Shown here in pieces: positions 1-10,857 of a DNA stretch of 64,000 nt. The notes beneath the pieces were generated by a model that was not told the origin of the DNA, did not search any database, and saw only the letters and a program-made list of their open reading frames with translations. The translations under genes and the position numbers were made by a program. Origin of the DNA: Labyrinthula sp. Ha (lineage: Eukaryota > Sar > Bigyra > Labyrinthulida > Labyrinthulaceae); assembly GCA_015227615.1 (NCBI GenBank), contig JAALGZ010000007.1, positions 1,364,001 to 1,428,000 of the forward strand. Direction: 5' to 3'. The stretch's first letter is position 1, and each line of letters starts with the position of its first letter.

Positions 1-298
1 AAATACAAATTTTAGTGTGGATCCTCTGTACAGGGCCCAGTAATTGGTGGGGCCATCTCTCCCTCTTCTTGGTGGTTTGTTTCTTCTGTTTGAAGGTGAC
101 AAGCAGGTTGCTGTGTTTTTTTTATAAATTTGGGTTGTATGACCTAAAGGGCAAATCCAGTTTTACTTGAAATGACGTTCGAAAGGCTGACCGCCAAAAA
201 CCCACCCCCTTAAATTTGATTTTCCTTGGCGGCAGAATATATTTGTTTCAATGTTGCATTACCCTTAGCATACATCTCTTGGAAAATTCAACCAAAAT
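1..298. other. Upstream region of the TOR gene, no gene recognised
   Basis: AT-rich sequence ahead of the TOR start codon. A C-rich stretch near 199-208 and a GGCGGC motif near 230 stand out from the AT background and could belong to the promoter. No coding frame of a known family is seen, and the short minus-strand frame crossing 248-460 is a shadow of the kinase gene. Confidence 0.4.
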
Positions 299-3200
299 AT
301 GAAGATGAGAGCTGCGAAATATGTTAGACGAAAATTGAGTTATGGAAGAGATCGTGACAAATATAGCAACCACGACCCGGTTTCCATGAACCTTAAAGAT
401 ACTAGGAAACAAATTATGAACGACGAAGACTTTATATTTGACCTGAAAACGCTCCTTCATCGAGCTGTCTTGTTTGAAGATAACTTACAGCTAAAAAACA
501 CATTACAAACGATTCAACAGCATAGAGTTTTACTTGATGAATCGGAGCTAAATATTATTTTGAATGTATTGCGTCCAATTCGGATAACTGCTCATTCAGA
601 CATTCAGGCCCTTGCTACTGGCGTTTTGACTAGACATGAATTTTTCAGCATAGAAAACACTGAAGCCGCCGAGGTTTTAGAGCACGCTTTTTCACTGGAA
701 GGCTTAGATAATAAAAAAAGTTGTAACTTTTCTTTTCTCGTACTTGAAAATTTGTTTCCAGAAGAGTTTGCTTTCCTTGTTCATTCGAAAAAATCAAGGA
801 TTTCAGCATTAGTTCCTAGAATAAAGATTTTTTGCTCAAAATACTATGAGAAAATTGAAGCGAAAAGAGTTGTTTTTACTGCAGAATTCCTAAGAAACTT
901 TCTTTTCCTTATTCGCACTCAGCAGATTAGTGTTCTTTCTGATGAGAAATTTACAGTGATCTTTGACAGAATAGTTGAGGTTTATTGCGAGACAGTTTCA
1001 CCTAAATCACTTAGTATTGAGAAACAGATTTCTAATTTGGAAGCTCTGCAAACTCCAGTTGGAAAAGATCCTAAAAATATTCTTTCTGTTTTATGTAAAA
1101 TTCTTAGGGCAACTATTTACAGAAGATTCATTGTATCCACAGAAAGAAAAAGAAGTCTATTAAATCCTACTGTTGTGCAGATATTTTCAAAGACTATTGA
1201 ACTAGTTAGTGATGCTCAATTTTCTACCTATGTAAGAATTGAAGGAGTAAGATTGTTGGGAGTGATTGGATCAATTGCTCCTAAATTTCTTAAGAAATCA
1301 AAAGACGGAAAAGGATGGAAAAAATATTTTACGCAAAGTGTTGAAAGAGCTAAAGAAGATGTCATTGAAACTGATATAGAGCTCAACTCCACGGGCAAGA
1401 TCTGGCACAAGAAAGCTGGAAAAAATAAGAAAAATCGAGGATTCCTAGTTTGGAACTCAAAATATGCCAGAAATCCCTTTCCGCTGCCAACTTTTCGTAA
1501 AGAATTTGTTTATAACATTGCAATGAAAACAATTCTTGAAGTTTTATCGAAGGAATTTAGCAAATTTAGGCATGCAAATATTATTGTCCAGCGGGACGAA
1601 CAAGATGAAATGGAATATGGGGATTTGGTTGAGGTGAAAGATGTGGTTTTCAAAGAACGGAAAGTGTGTTCTGCTTTGGAGACTTTTATAGAATTGCTGA
1701 CACTTAGAGAATTTTCTGACTCATTTGAAATGTTTCTTTCAGAAGCCCAAGAAATGGTTTTAGATTTGCTCTCGCCTGTTTATCTAGAAACCCAACATGA
1801 ATTTGAGAGTTACAGAAATTTGCCAAAAATAGTTTTTCTTTTGTTAAAAGCACTCTCGGTTATTATTTTTATTCGTGGAAAAAAGGATAGACCTTCTATT
1901 GAACACTTGACCGAAATATTAAAGTTTTGGGCAGAAAAATCACTAGACGGATGTTTACTGTTTTACGAAGCTCTATTAGGAACTTTTGAATGGGAAACGA
2001 ACCATCACATAAAATCATTTAACGAAATCATTTCGAGGAAAATGTTTCTTCTTTTTGCAAAACAGGAAAAATTGTCTATAGAAGAATGGGGTTTACTGCA
2101 GCACTTTTGTGATGTCAATAAATCAACTTTTTACTATTGTATTGATAATGAATATCTTCAAGTCCTTCTAGATGCAAACATTGAAATCTTAAAATATTCA
2201 AGAGAGAAAAGAGTTCGAATCTTAGCAGTTCAAAATATCGTTTACTGCCTGGATGTTTCTTGTGGTTATGACTTGTTTAGGAACCACGACATTTACAGTT
2301 TCACTCGTAGGAAAGAGCTTAAAAACCCATACTTTATTGCCTTATATAATCTAGTGAAAGATAAAGACATAGATGCAAACATTAGTGCTGACTTAGAACA
2401 CGAATCTTGGCTAAAGCAGCTTGGTTTTGTACAGAATATGGTGAATGTCGAAATTCGGACGAAGCGGAAGCCACGAAGAATAAATTCGTTGCACCTTGAT
2501 CTTGTTATGGATGAGCTGCAGGAAATTGGCTCTCGCAACTCAAAATATGACGGGAAGCTTGCTGTTACTAAACTTGTATCCACCTTATCTGAATTGTCTC
2601 ACAACATAGTTCTTCGAAAGTGTGCATCTCTGGCAGCTCAATCAAAATTATTTAGTTCTAAAGTGTTGCCTGGTGTTCTACATTCTATCATGACAGCCCT
2701 TGCCAAAGCAGATATTCTGAATGGATGTTGGAGGGAGGATGAAACCTCAAAGTTGTATCAGTTTTTTGACGATATTGATGTTGTTTTTGAGGAGGCTGTC
2801 AATCTGAGCTCTGACAAGGCGTTGGATAGATATGTACTAGAAATGAACAGAAAATTCCTGTCACCTAGTCAAGAAAAGCTCTGTGACTTTGTTTTTTCCC
2901 TTGGTCACGAAAACTCTAGTATGCAAGAATCGATATTAGACATTTTTGAAGTGTTCGAGAGAAGTGGTATCAAGTGTGTTTTCGACAGGAGGGTTGTGTT
3001 TGACTGGGCAAAAGCTGATGGAAGAGAAGCCTTGGCAATTCGCGCTATGGAGAGTCATCTTTATGATAAAATTGATCGGTTAAAAAAGCCAGATTCTAAA
3101 GACATCGAAGAACTTCGATCTTGTTACTTGAAGGTTGGTTTGACTGATAATGCCCTTTCATTAGACTCCTCTTGCCAGTTTTGGCTTGCTAAGAATCAAC

Positions 3201-6200
3201 CTATTGCAAAACCAAAACTCTCCAGACCAACTTTACTTAAAGTTGAAAATAGAGAGGAGGAGGTAAATGATTCTATAGGATCAATGATAAGAATTATTGA
3301 ACGAGTCCACGGTTGGCAAAATGTATCTTCCTCAGATAAATATACGAAAGCTAAAGAAAACGCAGTATTTGATGAAACGAAAATTGACTTTGGTTACAAA
3401 CTTCGACGCGAGAAAAGAAAAAAATTTATCTTTGACAAAGCGGTTGAGATTGCCTTGAAGAAAACAAAACATGAAACTTTGAAGACTAAAAAGGTGCAAA
3501 TAGGTCCTACAACTGTGCTCGATCTTGTCGAGTGGATAAAAAATGATGCTAGATGTATTTCTTCCAGAAAGTCAAAGCAACTTCTTAATGAAATCGAAGC
3601 CGAAATGGCTGAAAAATTTCTTCAAAACTCTCGAGTCTTGTATGAAGAACTTGCCTCATTCATTTCAGAGGCTCAGCAAGCAGCTGATCTGAGAATTATT
3701 TTGAAAGTGTCGTCTGTACTTCAACAATATGAAGCACTTGGGGAAGACCTGGGGGATAACCAATCATTCACAAGTCTTAAAGACGACATCAAAAGCTATT
3801 TTGATAAAAGGTTAAGAAGCACCGTTAAAAATGCTTCAAACTGGCTGAATTTACTCGCTGTTCGCAGTTTGTTGTTTACTCCAAAAGAGGATTTGTTTAC
3901 TTGGATTTCCATGGCTCAATTATGCAGAAAAACTTATGAAGTAGGCGGATTAAAAACAGAAAAAATATTTGCAGAACTTGGTGTTTCTAATTTTTTTGAT
4001 GTAGAAAATTGTGCTGTTGTTAAAGACATCTCCTGCTCAGAACCTGCAGTTGCATTTGAGTACTACAAGTGGCTTTGGAAAAGAAGAGAGATATATGGTA
4101 AGAAAAAGGGTGAAAAACAAAACATTAAGCTAGCTGAAAACTTTGTTTTGGAAGGTATGTTTAACCTGTATCAAAAGATTAAAGACCAGGATTATCCTTT
4201 AACTGTACGCGTAGGAAGAAAATTTGCGCTTTTTTCGAAACAACAGGCAGAAACATCTACTCTAATAAGAACCGATTTGAATCGAGCTCTTGAAGTTGTT
4301 GAAGGATCAGTTGCTCTGAGCTCAGCTTCGGGAAAGTGTTTCTTGACTTATGGTGATTTTCTTTTGTTCTTTGTTTCGCGAAAGCTGAGAGATGGAGAAG
4401 CTATCGGAAGTTATGTAACCGTAGGAAAACAAGCTTTAGATGCTTTCACTGTGGCTTTAAATATGCTTGTATCCAAAGAAAAGGAAAGTGGAGAAGTTTT
4501 TGGCTGCATTTTCAACATTTTGAAGGTTTGGGAGTTATTTGCTTTTAGTCCTGATTTCTTAAACCATCTAGAAGAAAAGTTGGACGACTTTGAAGTGCTG
4601 GCAAAACCGTTTCTTGTTTGTGCACCGCAGTTGTTGAGTCTCTTAAACTCTGACAGTGATCGTGTTGCGCACATTGCTTCTGAATTTTTATTTCGTTTGG
4701 GTAAGCTTCATCCTCTTTCAGTTTGTTACTCAGTTATTTTAGCTGCTGATAATTACTATAATACGAAGATTAGAGCAAGGACACTGCTTAAAAGGTTTGA
4801 ACAAGATGACGTTGTAGGTAGTTATTTCAAGCAAGCAATATTTTTGCAACGAAGATTAATAAACATTGGCTTCTTTCCAGAAGAATTGTGGTACAAGCAT
4901 CTTTTAATGGGCTATGAATCATACAGAGCTGGAAAAGAAAGTTTTGATCAAAGTGTCGCTAGTTTGCAACTGGGATATAGACTCTATTTTGAACGTTTTC
5001 ATTCCGAATACGGAAGATCAGCTAACGTAGCAAAATTTGAAAGACAGTATTGGAGGCGTCTTTCTCGCGCATATTTACTTTTGAGGGAATATAGATCAGT
5101 GGAAGATGAAGATGTATTACATGAGGTTTGGAACATTCTAATTGAACTCTTTCGTCAGATGGAGAGAAGTGTTGCTGAAATCAGAGCATCTTACGCGTTG
5201 GAAGAGTTAGCCCCAGATTTGGTTGATCTCAGCAAAGTGCCTTTTGACATCTATCTTCCAGGAACCAGTGGATTTGGAACTGATCCAGGCGAGAAACTTA
5301 CGATTGAATCCTTTGATTCAAATATATCGCTGCTTTTTTCGAAACAAAAACCACGAAAAATTGGATTGACAGCTTCTGATGGTAAGAAGTATGTTTATTT
5401 AGTAAAAGGGAATGAGGACATGAGACAGGATGAAAGGTTTATGCAGTTTTATGGTATTGCTAACTATCTCTTCAATCGAAACAAACATACGGCAAACACC
5501 AAACTAACAAGATACCCAGTGATTCCACTTACGATTGAAGTTGGGATGTGCGGTTGGATGCTTGGTGCCCAGACTTTACACCACATTCTCGCACAACATC
5601 GCCATGTACACCAGATTAGAAATGAGGAGGAGTTGAGAATTTTGGACTCCAAAATCAGCAACGACAGAATGAACTTTACTTGTGCTCAAGCAAAAGAAAA
5701 ACAATACGCTTATTCTGTTTCAAGAACGCAGTTTTGCTCTAATAATTTGGATACATTCTTGTTTGCTTCAAGTTTGACTCCAACCCATTGGCTGAAAAAA
5801 CGAGAGCGATTTACGACGAGCTTAGCGGCACAATGCATTGTAGGTTACCTTCTTGGACTTGGTGACAGACATACGGGAAATATAATGATTGGTACAGATA
5901 CTTCAAATGTCATCCTTATTGATTTTGCTGATTCCTTTGATGTGAACTTAAAAAGAGAAAAGCATCCAGAAACAGTTCCTTTTAGATTAACACCTCAACT
6001 AACCCGCGCATTGGGCCCTGCTGGCCTTTTGGGAACCTTTCAAAGTATCTCAGTGCTCACACTCAAGTTATTGAGAAAGAATAAGGATGTCTTCAGCTCC
6101 TTGATGAATTTATTTGTAACTGATCCTGTTGTGATAACTTCAGTAAATAAACAAAATGTTGACAACAGTTTTTTGTCAGAAGAAGGCTTTGAAAATTTAA

Positions 6201-6580
6201 AGAGACAGCTGTCCTTAGGAAACATGCGAGATATAGAGGAGGATACACAATTTCCGGAGATACTCCCACGAGCTGCTTCTGGACCTTTACCGACCCGGGT
6301 AAGAGAGCTTCTGGATGCCTCGGACGATGAAGTAGCCGCTAAAGTTGCAGAGATTGAGAGCTTACCCTTTGATGTTACGTTCCAGTTGCCCAAACCACAT
6401 CAGACGGAGAAAGAAGTAGTAGAAATTTTTGAAAAGAAATTAAATGGAACAATGTTAGTTTTTGCAAGCATGAGTTTTAAGCAGCTGTTGCTGGAGGAGC
6501 AGGTAAGGCAGCTGATTGATGAAGCCACGTCATCTATGAACCTTGGTTTAATGTACAAGGGTTGGTCACCTCAATACTAA
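299..6580 (+). CDS. TOR: TOR-type phosphatidylinositol 3-kinase-related protein kinase
   Basis: Single uninterrupted frame of 2093 aa, starting at ATG 299 (a second ATG lies two codons on). The N-terminal two thirds is helical and divergent, as in HEAT/FAT repeats. A region near residues 1520-1620 fits an FRB-like helical segment ending in a conserved Trp (EVWNILIELF). The kinase domain follows: VKG lysine K1703, then DMRQDER, GDRHTGN at 1855-1861 (catalytic loop), metal-binding motif at 1875-1877, and a REKHPETVPFRLT activation segment that matches TOR better than ATM, ATR, DNA-PKcs or SMG1. The last ~30 residues are a FATC domain ending YKGWSPQY. TOR is the catalytic subunit of TORC1/TORC2 controlling growth in response to nutrients. 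Odd points: the metal-binding motif reads DFA instead of DFG, and the protein is shorter than the ~2500 aa usual for TOR. An upstream exon cannot be excluded. Confidence 0.88.
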   Translation: MKMRAAKYVRRKLSYGRDRDKYSNHDPVSMNLKDTRKQIMNDEDFIFDLKTLLHRAVLFEDNLQLKNTLQTIQQHRVLLDESELNIILNVLRPIRITAHSDIQALATGVLTRHEFFSIENTEAAEVLEHAFSLEGLDNKKSCNFSFLVLENLFPEEFAFLVHSKKSRISALVPRIKIFCSKYYEKIEAKRVVFTAEFLRNFLFLIRTQQISVLSDEKFTVIFDRIVEVYCETVSPKSLSIEKQISNLEALQTPVGKDPKNILSVLCKILRATIYRRFIVSTERKRSLLNPTVVQIFSKTIELVSDAQFSTYVRIEGVRLLGVIGSIAPKFLKKSKDGKGWKKYFTQSVERAKEDVIETDIELNSTGKIWHKKAGKNKKNRGFLVWNSKYARNPFPLPTFRKEFVYNIAMKTILEVLSKEFSKFRHANIIVQRDEQDEMEYGDLVEVKDVVFKERKVCSALETFIELLTLREFSDSFEMFLSEAQEMVLDLLSPVYLETQHEFESYRNLPKIVFLLLKALSVIIFIRGKKDRPSIEHLTEILKFWAEKSLDGCLLFYEALLGTFEWETNHHIKSFNEIISRKMFLLFAKQEKLSIEEWGLLQHFCDVNKSTFYYCIDNEYLQVLLDANIEILKYSREKRVRILAVQNIVYCLDVSCGYDLFRNHDIYSFTRRKELKNPYFIALYNLVKDKDIDANISADLEHESWLKQLGFVQNMVNVEIRTKRKPRRINSLHLDLVMDELQEIGSRNSKYDGKLAVTKLVSTLSELSHNIVLRKCASLAAQSKLFSSKVLPGVLHSIMTALAKADILNGCWREDETSKLYQFFDDIDVVFEEAVNLSSDKALDRYVLEMNRKFLSPSQEKLCDFVFSLGHENSSMQESILDIFEVFERSGIKCVFDRRVVFDWAKADGREALAIRAMESHLYDKIDRLKKPDSKDIEELRSCYLKVGLTDNALSLDSSCQFWLAKNQPIAKPKLSRPTLLKVENREEEVNDSIGSMIRIIERVHGWQNVSSSDKYTKAKENAVFDETKIDFGYKLRREKRKKFIFDKAVEIALKKTKHETLKTKKVQIGPTTVLDLVEWIKNDARCISSRKSKQLLNEIEAEMAEKFLQNSRVLYEELASFISEAQQAADLRIILKVSSVLQQYEALGEDLGDNQSFTSLKDDIKSYFDKRLRSTVKNASNWLNLLAVRSLLFTPKEDLFTWISMAQLCRKTYEVGGLKTEKIFAELGVSNFFDVENCAVVKDISCSEPAVAFEYYKWLWKRREIYGKKKGEKQNIKLAENFVLEGMFNLYQKIKDQDYPLTVRVGRKFALFSKQQAETSTLIRTDLNRALEVVEGSVALSSASGKCFLTYGDFLLFFVSRKLRDGEAIGSYVTVGKQALDAFTVALNMLVSKEKESGEVFGCIFNILKVWELFAFSPDFLNHLEEKLDDFEVLAKPFLVCAPQLLSLLNSDSDRVAHIASEFLFRLGKLHPLSVCYSVILAADNYYNTKIRARTLLKRFEQDDVVGSYFKQAIFLQRRLINIGFFPEELWYKHLLMGYESYRAGKESFDQSVASLQLGYRLYFERFHSEYGRSANVAKFERQYWRRLSRAYLLLREYRSVEDEDVLHEVWNILIELFRQMERSVAEIRASYALEELAPDLVDLSKVPFDIYLPGTSGFGTDPGEKLTIESFDSNISLLFSKQKPRKIGLTASDGKKYVYLVKGNEDMRQDERFMQFYGIANYLFNRNKHTANTKLTRYPVIPLTIEVGMCGWMLGAQTLHHILAQHRHVHQIRNEEELRILDSKISNDRMNFTCAQAKEKQYAYSVSRTQFCSNNLDTFLFASSLTPTHWLKKRERFTTSLAAQCIVGYLLGLGDRHTGNIMIGTDTSNVILIDFADSFDVNLKREKHPETVPFRLTPQLTRALGPAGLLGTFQSISVLTLKLLRKNKDVFSSLMNLFVTDPVVITSVNKQNVDNSFLSEEGFENLKRQLSLGNMRDIEEDTQFPEILPRAASGPLPTRVRELLDASDDEVAAKVAEIESLPFDVTFQLPKPHQTEKEVVEIFEKKLNGTMLVFASMSFKQLLLEEQVRQLIDEATSSMNLGLMYKGWSPQY

Positions 6581-8841
6581 ATGTGGAATCTATGTAGTTA
6601 AATGGAAAATTTGGAGTGTTTTGATTCTTAAATATGTATTGGTTTTGTGCTTTTATCTTCTGTGTTTTATCGTGTTTTGCTGATTTGAAACTTCTTGGCC
6701 TAACAAAACAGTCTACCTGTCATTGACCTTGAGCAAGAGTAAAACTCAAACCAGCTTCTTGAAAAACCGCTTCACTAAGTTTCCGGAAATTTTTAGAATG
6801 CTCAGTACTTAATTCTTCAAAGAGCTCTTGCTTATGACCAGTAGTGTTGCCACGTTGTGTACTTTCCTCATGTGTTCATGTAATCCTGCCTTAGATCTTA
6901 CCCCTAGCTTAAGTTCTTTCAAGCATAGGATGCAAAAGATCTTTTAGGTTCTACTCATTATTAAGGGTGGACACAAATTTTTAATCTTGCAGCAGCACAG
7001 CTCATGGAACTGAGCAGCACCTAAATTCATCTTCAAGGTCTCAGGTTCAATTTTCTGACCCATTGTCACTTTAATAATATTTTCTCATTCTACAAGGGTA
7101 ACTTCCTTATTTCACCTTTCCAAACATTTAACTATTAATTGGGTTGAAATTGTACCCAAGTCAGTGACTCTTTAGAAGTTCAGATCATCACAATATACAA
7201 TGGGGCATTATGTTTCTTGTGCGGATCTTAATAATCCGGAATGGCTGCATCCCTACTTCGGTCTGTTGCAGCTCAACTTTCTATACAAGCCGCTTCCATA
7301 TGGACGGGTAAGCAAGAAAAACATGCTTCAATTTAGAACAAGAATCTACAGTCAATTCTGTGCTGTTCAAATGTTAATTATGGCTCTCTTCCTTTAACCG
7401 GCAATAGCCAGGTACCGGCAGGTGGGCGACCAGGAAAATCCAATTGTTCTTACGTGAACCAAGTCTCCTAGGCATGAAATCGCCTTAATTTTTGTTAACA
7501 ATGGTGTTCTGGTTTGGGTGGAAAACTGAAAGAAAGGCTGTGGAAAAGAAGCAGACAAATACCCCAAGAGCAAGAGTACGAGCGCATAGGGAATCCTGTT
7601 TCCTACTCTTGAGGTAATTCCAGTTGAATGATTGAGTCTCGATACCAAAAAAAGTGAAGAGTTCATTGGAGAATATTAGATTCATGACTGAGTTTTTAAA
7701 TTTCACAAGGCATGTAACATAAGGTTTGAGTGAGTTTGGGTTTGACGATCCTGGAGTCATCAATGAAGAATTTTCCTTACCTTGCGGTATGCAACTTGCA
7801 AACAGGCAATGTATGATAAAAGAACTTACGATACTATTTGGTAGAAGGACTAGTAACACTTTTTAGAAGTTCAACTTTTATTTGAGTTTTTTGGAAGGTC
7901 AAAAGCTCAAAGTCTTCATGACCCAGGTTAATACGTTAATACAGTAAAGCTCATTTGCAAGTGGATATCTATAATTGATTTAGTGAAGAGTAATTTAACT
8001 GGATGGTATGAAATCTCAACTTAGGTTTAGTCATTGATCACGAAATTTATACTTAATATTTGAATAAAAGAATATAACCCCTCTCTTTGGGTAGCTGTAA
8101 AGACTCTTATGGAGCTGATAGCAACTTCTTATTTCTATGGTATCAGCAAATCTTTATTAATCTTTACCGATGAAAACGTATTTATTCTGCCACGTACTCT
8201 TAAACAAAGTTAATATGACTTTGGTTTAATATAAATTCTCAATCGAAATAATCATTTTAGCTCTAATTCTTTTTCTTGCTCAAAGGGAGTTTAGTGAACC
8301 GACATAGCTATTACAACAAGGTGTTTCATTTGGTTTGGATATTCAAAATATAAGCTCTCTATTGCAGGGAAAATACAGTTGCATAGAAAACATAAAAGAT
8401 TTACAATAAGCTTTCGCTGATGAAACTGAGCTTAACGAAGTTGGAAGAAAAATATAGTTGAGTCACTAGACTGATTTTTTTCTAATTGGCTGGTTTGATC
8501 AAGATAGCAGAGCAAGTAATAGTAAGCCAAATTTTGGCCTGTGAGAACAACATTAAGGGCATAAACAAAATGACAAGTTTTCAGTGTAGCAATCTCACTA
8601 AATCTTTGGGAAAATTTCCAGGGACTGCGAGCTGACGGAATCACTTACCCAACTTGGTATATGCTATCGTTGGTGGTCTAACTACCATTAAAAGGAGTTA
8701 CGTACAATAACTATCACCCACAGTCGAAGTCGTGATATTTTAGGAACTGCAAAAAAATAAGAAGTGAAGCGTCTCAAATGGGTTTTGAACCCTAATCCAA
8801 TCTCAGGAATGTGGCCTTATTCAAAACCACCGGAATAGATC
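6581..8841. other. Gene-poor AT-rich region with a possible tRNA-derived SINE and a doubtful small gene
   Basis: No recognised gene. A tRNA-promoter-like stretch lies at 6990-7060. Between 7200 and 7860 both strands carry short open frames and GT-AG pairs about 29-30 nt apart (7307-7335 plus strand; around 7754-7783 minus strand). This could be a small multi-exon gene or chance. Just before 8842 the LINE relic begins. Confidence 0.4.
6990..7060 (+). repeat. tRNA-like sequence, possible SINE head
   Basis: A-box-like CAGCTCATGG near 6998 is followed about 40 nt later by a good B box, GGTTCAATTTTC at 7044-7055, the order and rough spacing of an internal pol III promoter. No cloverleaf with a matching acceptor stem is evident, so a functional tRNA is unlikely. 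A tRNA-derived SINE remnant is the better guess, and coincidence is possible. Confidence 0.25.
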
Positions 8842-9177
8842 ATGGCTGTAGCTACTTATCTCACGGACATACTGGCTAACAAGGTATGGGATGTCAAAGG
8901 TAGTAGCAACATGACCCTTAAGCTCGTTGTCAAACCTAATGGAAAGAGGAAGGTCTTGTTTGTTGACACATATGCTCCTCACACTCGAAATGGAGCTGCT
9001 GCGCATAAGAAGTACTTAGATAATCTGAAGAAGATGATCAGCGATTTTAACAAAAGAAGGTTGATTTTCACTTGTGGCGATTTTAACACTCAAGTGACCA
9101 CAAACGAGTTAAGCACGAGTGGAAAAATAGGGTTCCCATCTCGCTCTAAAGATAACGCAAAGCTACTAGTGAATTAA
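8842..9177 (+). pseudogene. LINE APE endonuclease fragment
   Basis: Open frame of ~111 codons, the best preserved piece of the LINE relic. It aligns by eye with the middle and end of exonuclease-endonuclease-phosphatase domains: VDTYAPH corresponds to the 'NVYAP' strand, LIFTCGDFNTQV to the 'GDFN' active-site strand. The N-terminal part with the catalytic Glu is missing or too decayed to see. Confidence 0.7.
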
Positions 9178-10584
9178 AAAAAAAGAGACCTGCACACTTT
9201 TAATCATTTAACAACAACAGGTAAAAAAGTCATTAAGAATGTGTCACTTTCATACCAATAACATATAGAGGCAGAGCATCCAGAATCAATTTTGTGCCAA
9301 CAATGGATGAACCATAGATTTCTTGATTTAAGATATACCAATAGTTTTCTGCAGCCTCCAGGGGTGATGTAACTTTGAGCAGTTTGTCCTCAGAACAACA
9401 ATTTTTTTAAAACGAAGTATAAGGGGAAAAAGAGAACCAGATCACAACTAGATTAAAATTTTCTCTTAAACAAGCCAATAAAGCAAACGGAGGATAGAGA
9501 TATTGATAAATACCCAGAGCAAGACCGGGATATGGAGACACACTATGAAGCCGTGACAAATGTCATCCTAAGCATTATCAAAAAACAATTCCCCAGAGCA
9601 TTATTCAATCTGCTCAGTTTTACTGATTATGACCTTACTTGGCTGTTGATAAGATGCAAAGGGTAAGCTGGGAGATTTTAAACATACAAAGCAGAAAAAG
9701 AGTTACCAATGAGCTGAAAGAAGATGTAGGTAAAGAACACAACAGGTGACAAAAAAATTTTTCCTCAAAGATCAAGACTGTGTTTGAAATCGGGAACTAT
9801 AGAGACGGGTACCATCTGCTGAAAAAATTAAAGCAAATGAAAAAGATACATGAAACATCTTTGAAGGCTGCAACTGGAAAATGAATCGACGGGATTTATT
9901 TTGATGCAGAAAGGATGATTATGTAAAAGACAAAATGCACTACTTTCCACAGAACAAATATAAAATAACAAACCATTGTATAACATACCTCATAAATATA
10001 AGTACGAAACAACACCTACGGACATCATGGAATCCCGTCACCCAACTAGGAGAGAGACCCTCTCATGTACCCCCCCCACCAATAACAATATAGAACTAGT
10101 GACCACTGAAATAAGGGGCGACGTCTTTAAACAAATACCAAAAGGTAAAAGAAAATTGTTGAGGATCCACAATATCTCGTCAGTGTGAATATTTTAAAGT
10201 GAAGCACAACAAACCAGATGTACAGAATGAAAGTTATCTGCCTCTACAAATAAAAATATAGCAAAACGATCTATCTAACCTCAAACCAGTTTCTATACTA
10301 AACTCACATTTCAAAATAATAACAAAGATAACAAATAACCGAATAAGATCAATACCAGAAGTAACAACACATTATTAATCAGGTTTAGATACAAGAGTCT
10401 TATAATTCAAAACATAGGCGCAATGGATATTGCCGTGAAAGATACTCTTAAACAAAAAGATTTTCTGTGTATATTTTCACCAAATTTCGCTAAAGGTTTG
10501 ACAGCATTTCACACCGATTTATTATCCTAACTTTAAGGGAACTTTACATTGTAGAAAGTTTTACCACACTCATTAGAAAAGTTT

Positions 10585-10857
10585 GTGAGAAAAATAATGT
10601 CTGTATTTCAGACAGTGGAAAAAAACCTTATTCTGGGTAAAAAGATGAATTCCACAAGTGATCCATTATCCCCAGAAATATTCATCGTGTATCTAGAGTC
10701 AATAATAAAAAGAGTAAAATATATTAAACTAAGAGGGTCTAACTTTCTGAACCAAACCCTTAGATATTTAATTTTTGCGGAAGGCCTGGTTATCTTAACA
10801 AGAAACAACGGTGAAACAATAAATTTTTCACTCATATACAATAGCTTCATAAACTAA
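10585..10857 (+). pseudogene. LINE reverse transcriptase fragment (palm)
   Basis: 90-codon open frame holding DPLSPEIFIVYLE and LRYLIFAEGLVI, which correspond to the conserved RT palm blocks 'QGDPLSP..F..YLE' and 'LRFADDIVL'. The second catalytic Asp pair has been replaced (FAEG), so the enzyme is inactive. Flanking frames hold the neighbouring RT blocks. Confidence 0.65.

Noticed and set aside
4700-4725. In-frame 21-nt intron in the TOR gene (GTAAGC...TTTCAG)
   Set aside because: The translated segment fits the HEAT/FAT pattern and 21 nt is outside the 28-31 nt range of the placed introns.
299-6580. Naming the PIKK as DNA-PKcs
   Set aside because: The FATC end and length first suggested it, but the REKHPETVPFRLT segment, DMRQDER block and helical FRB-like segment match TOR better.
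8740-8800. tRNA or SINE on the minus strand (GGGTTCAAAACC)
   Set aside because: B-box-like word only; no A box at a suitable distance.
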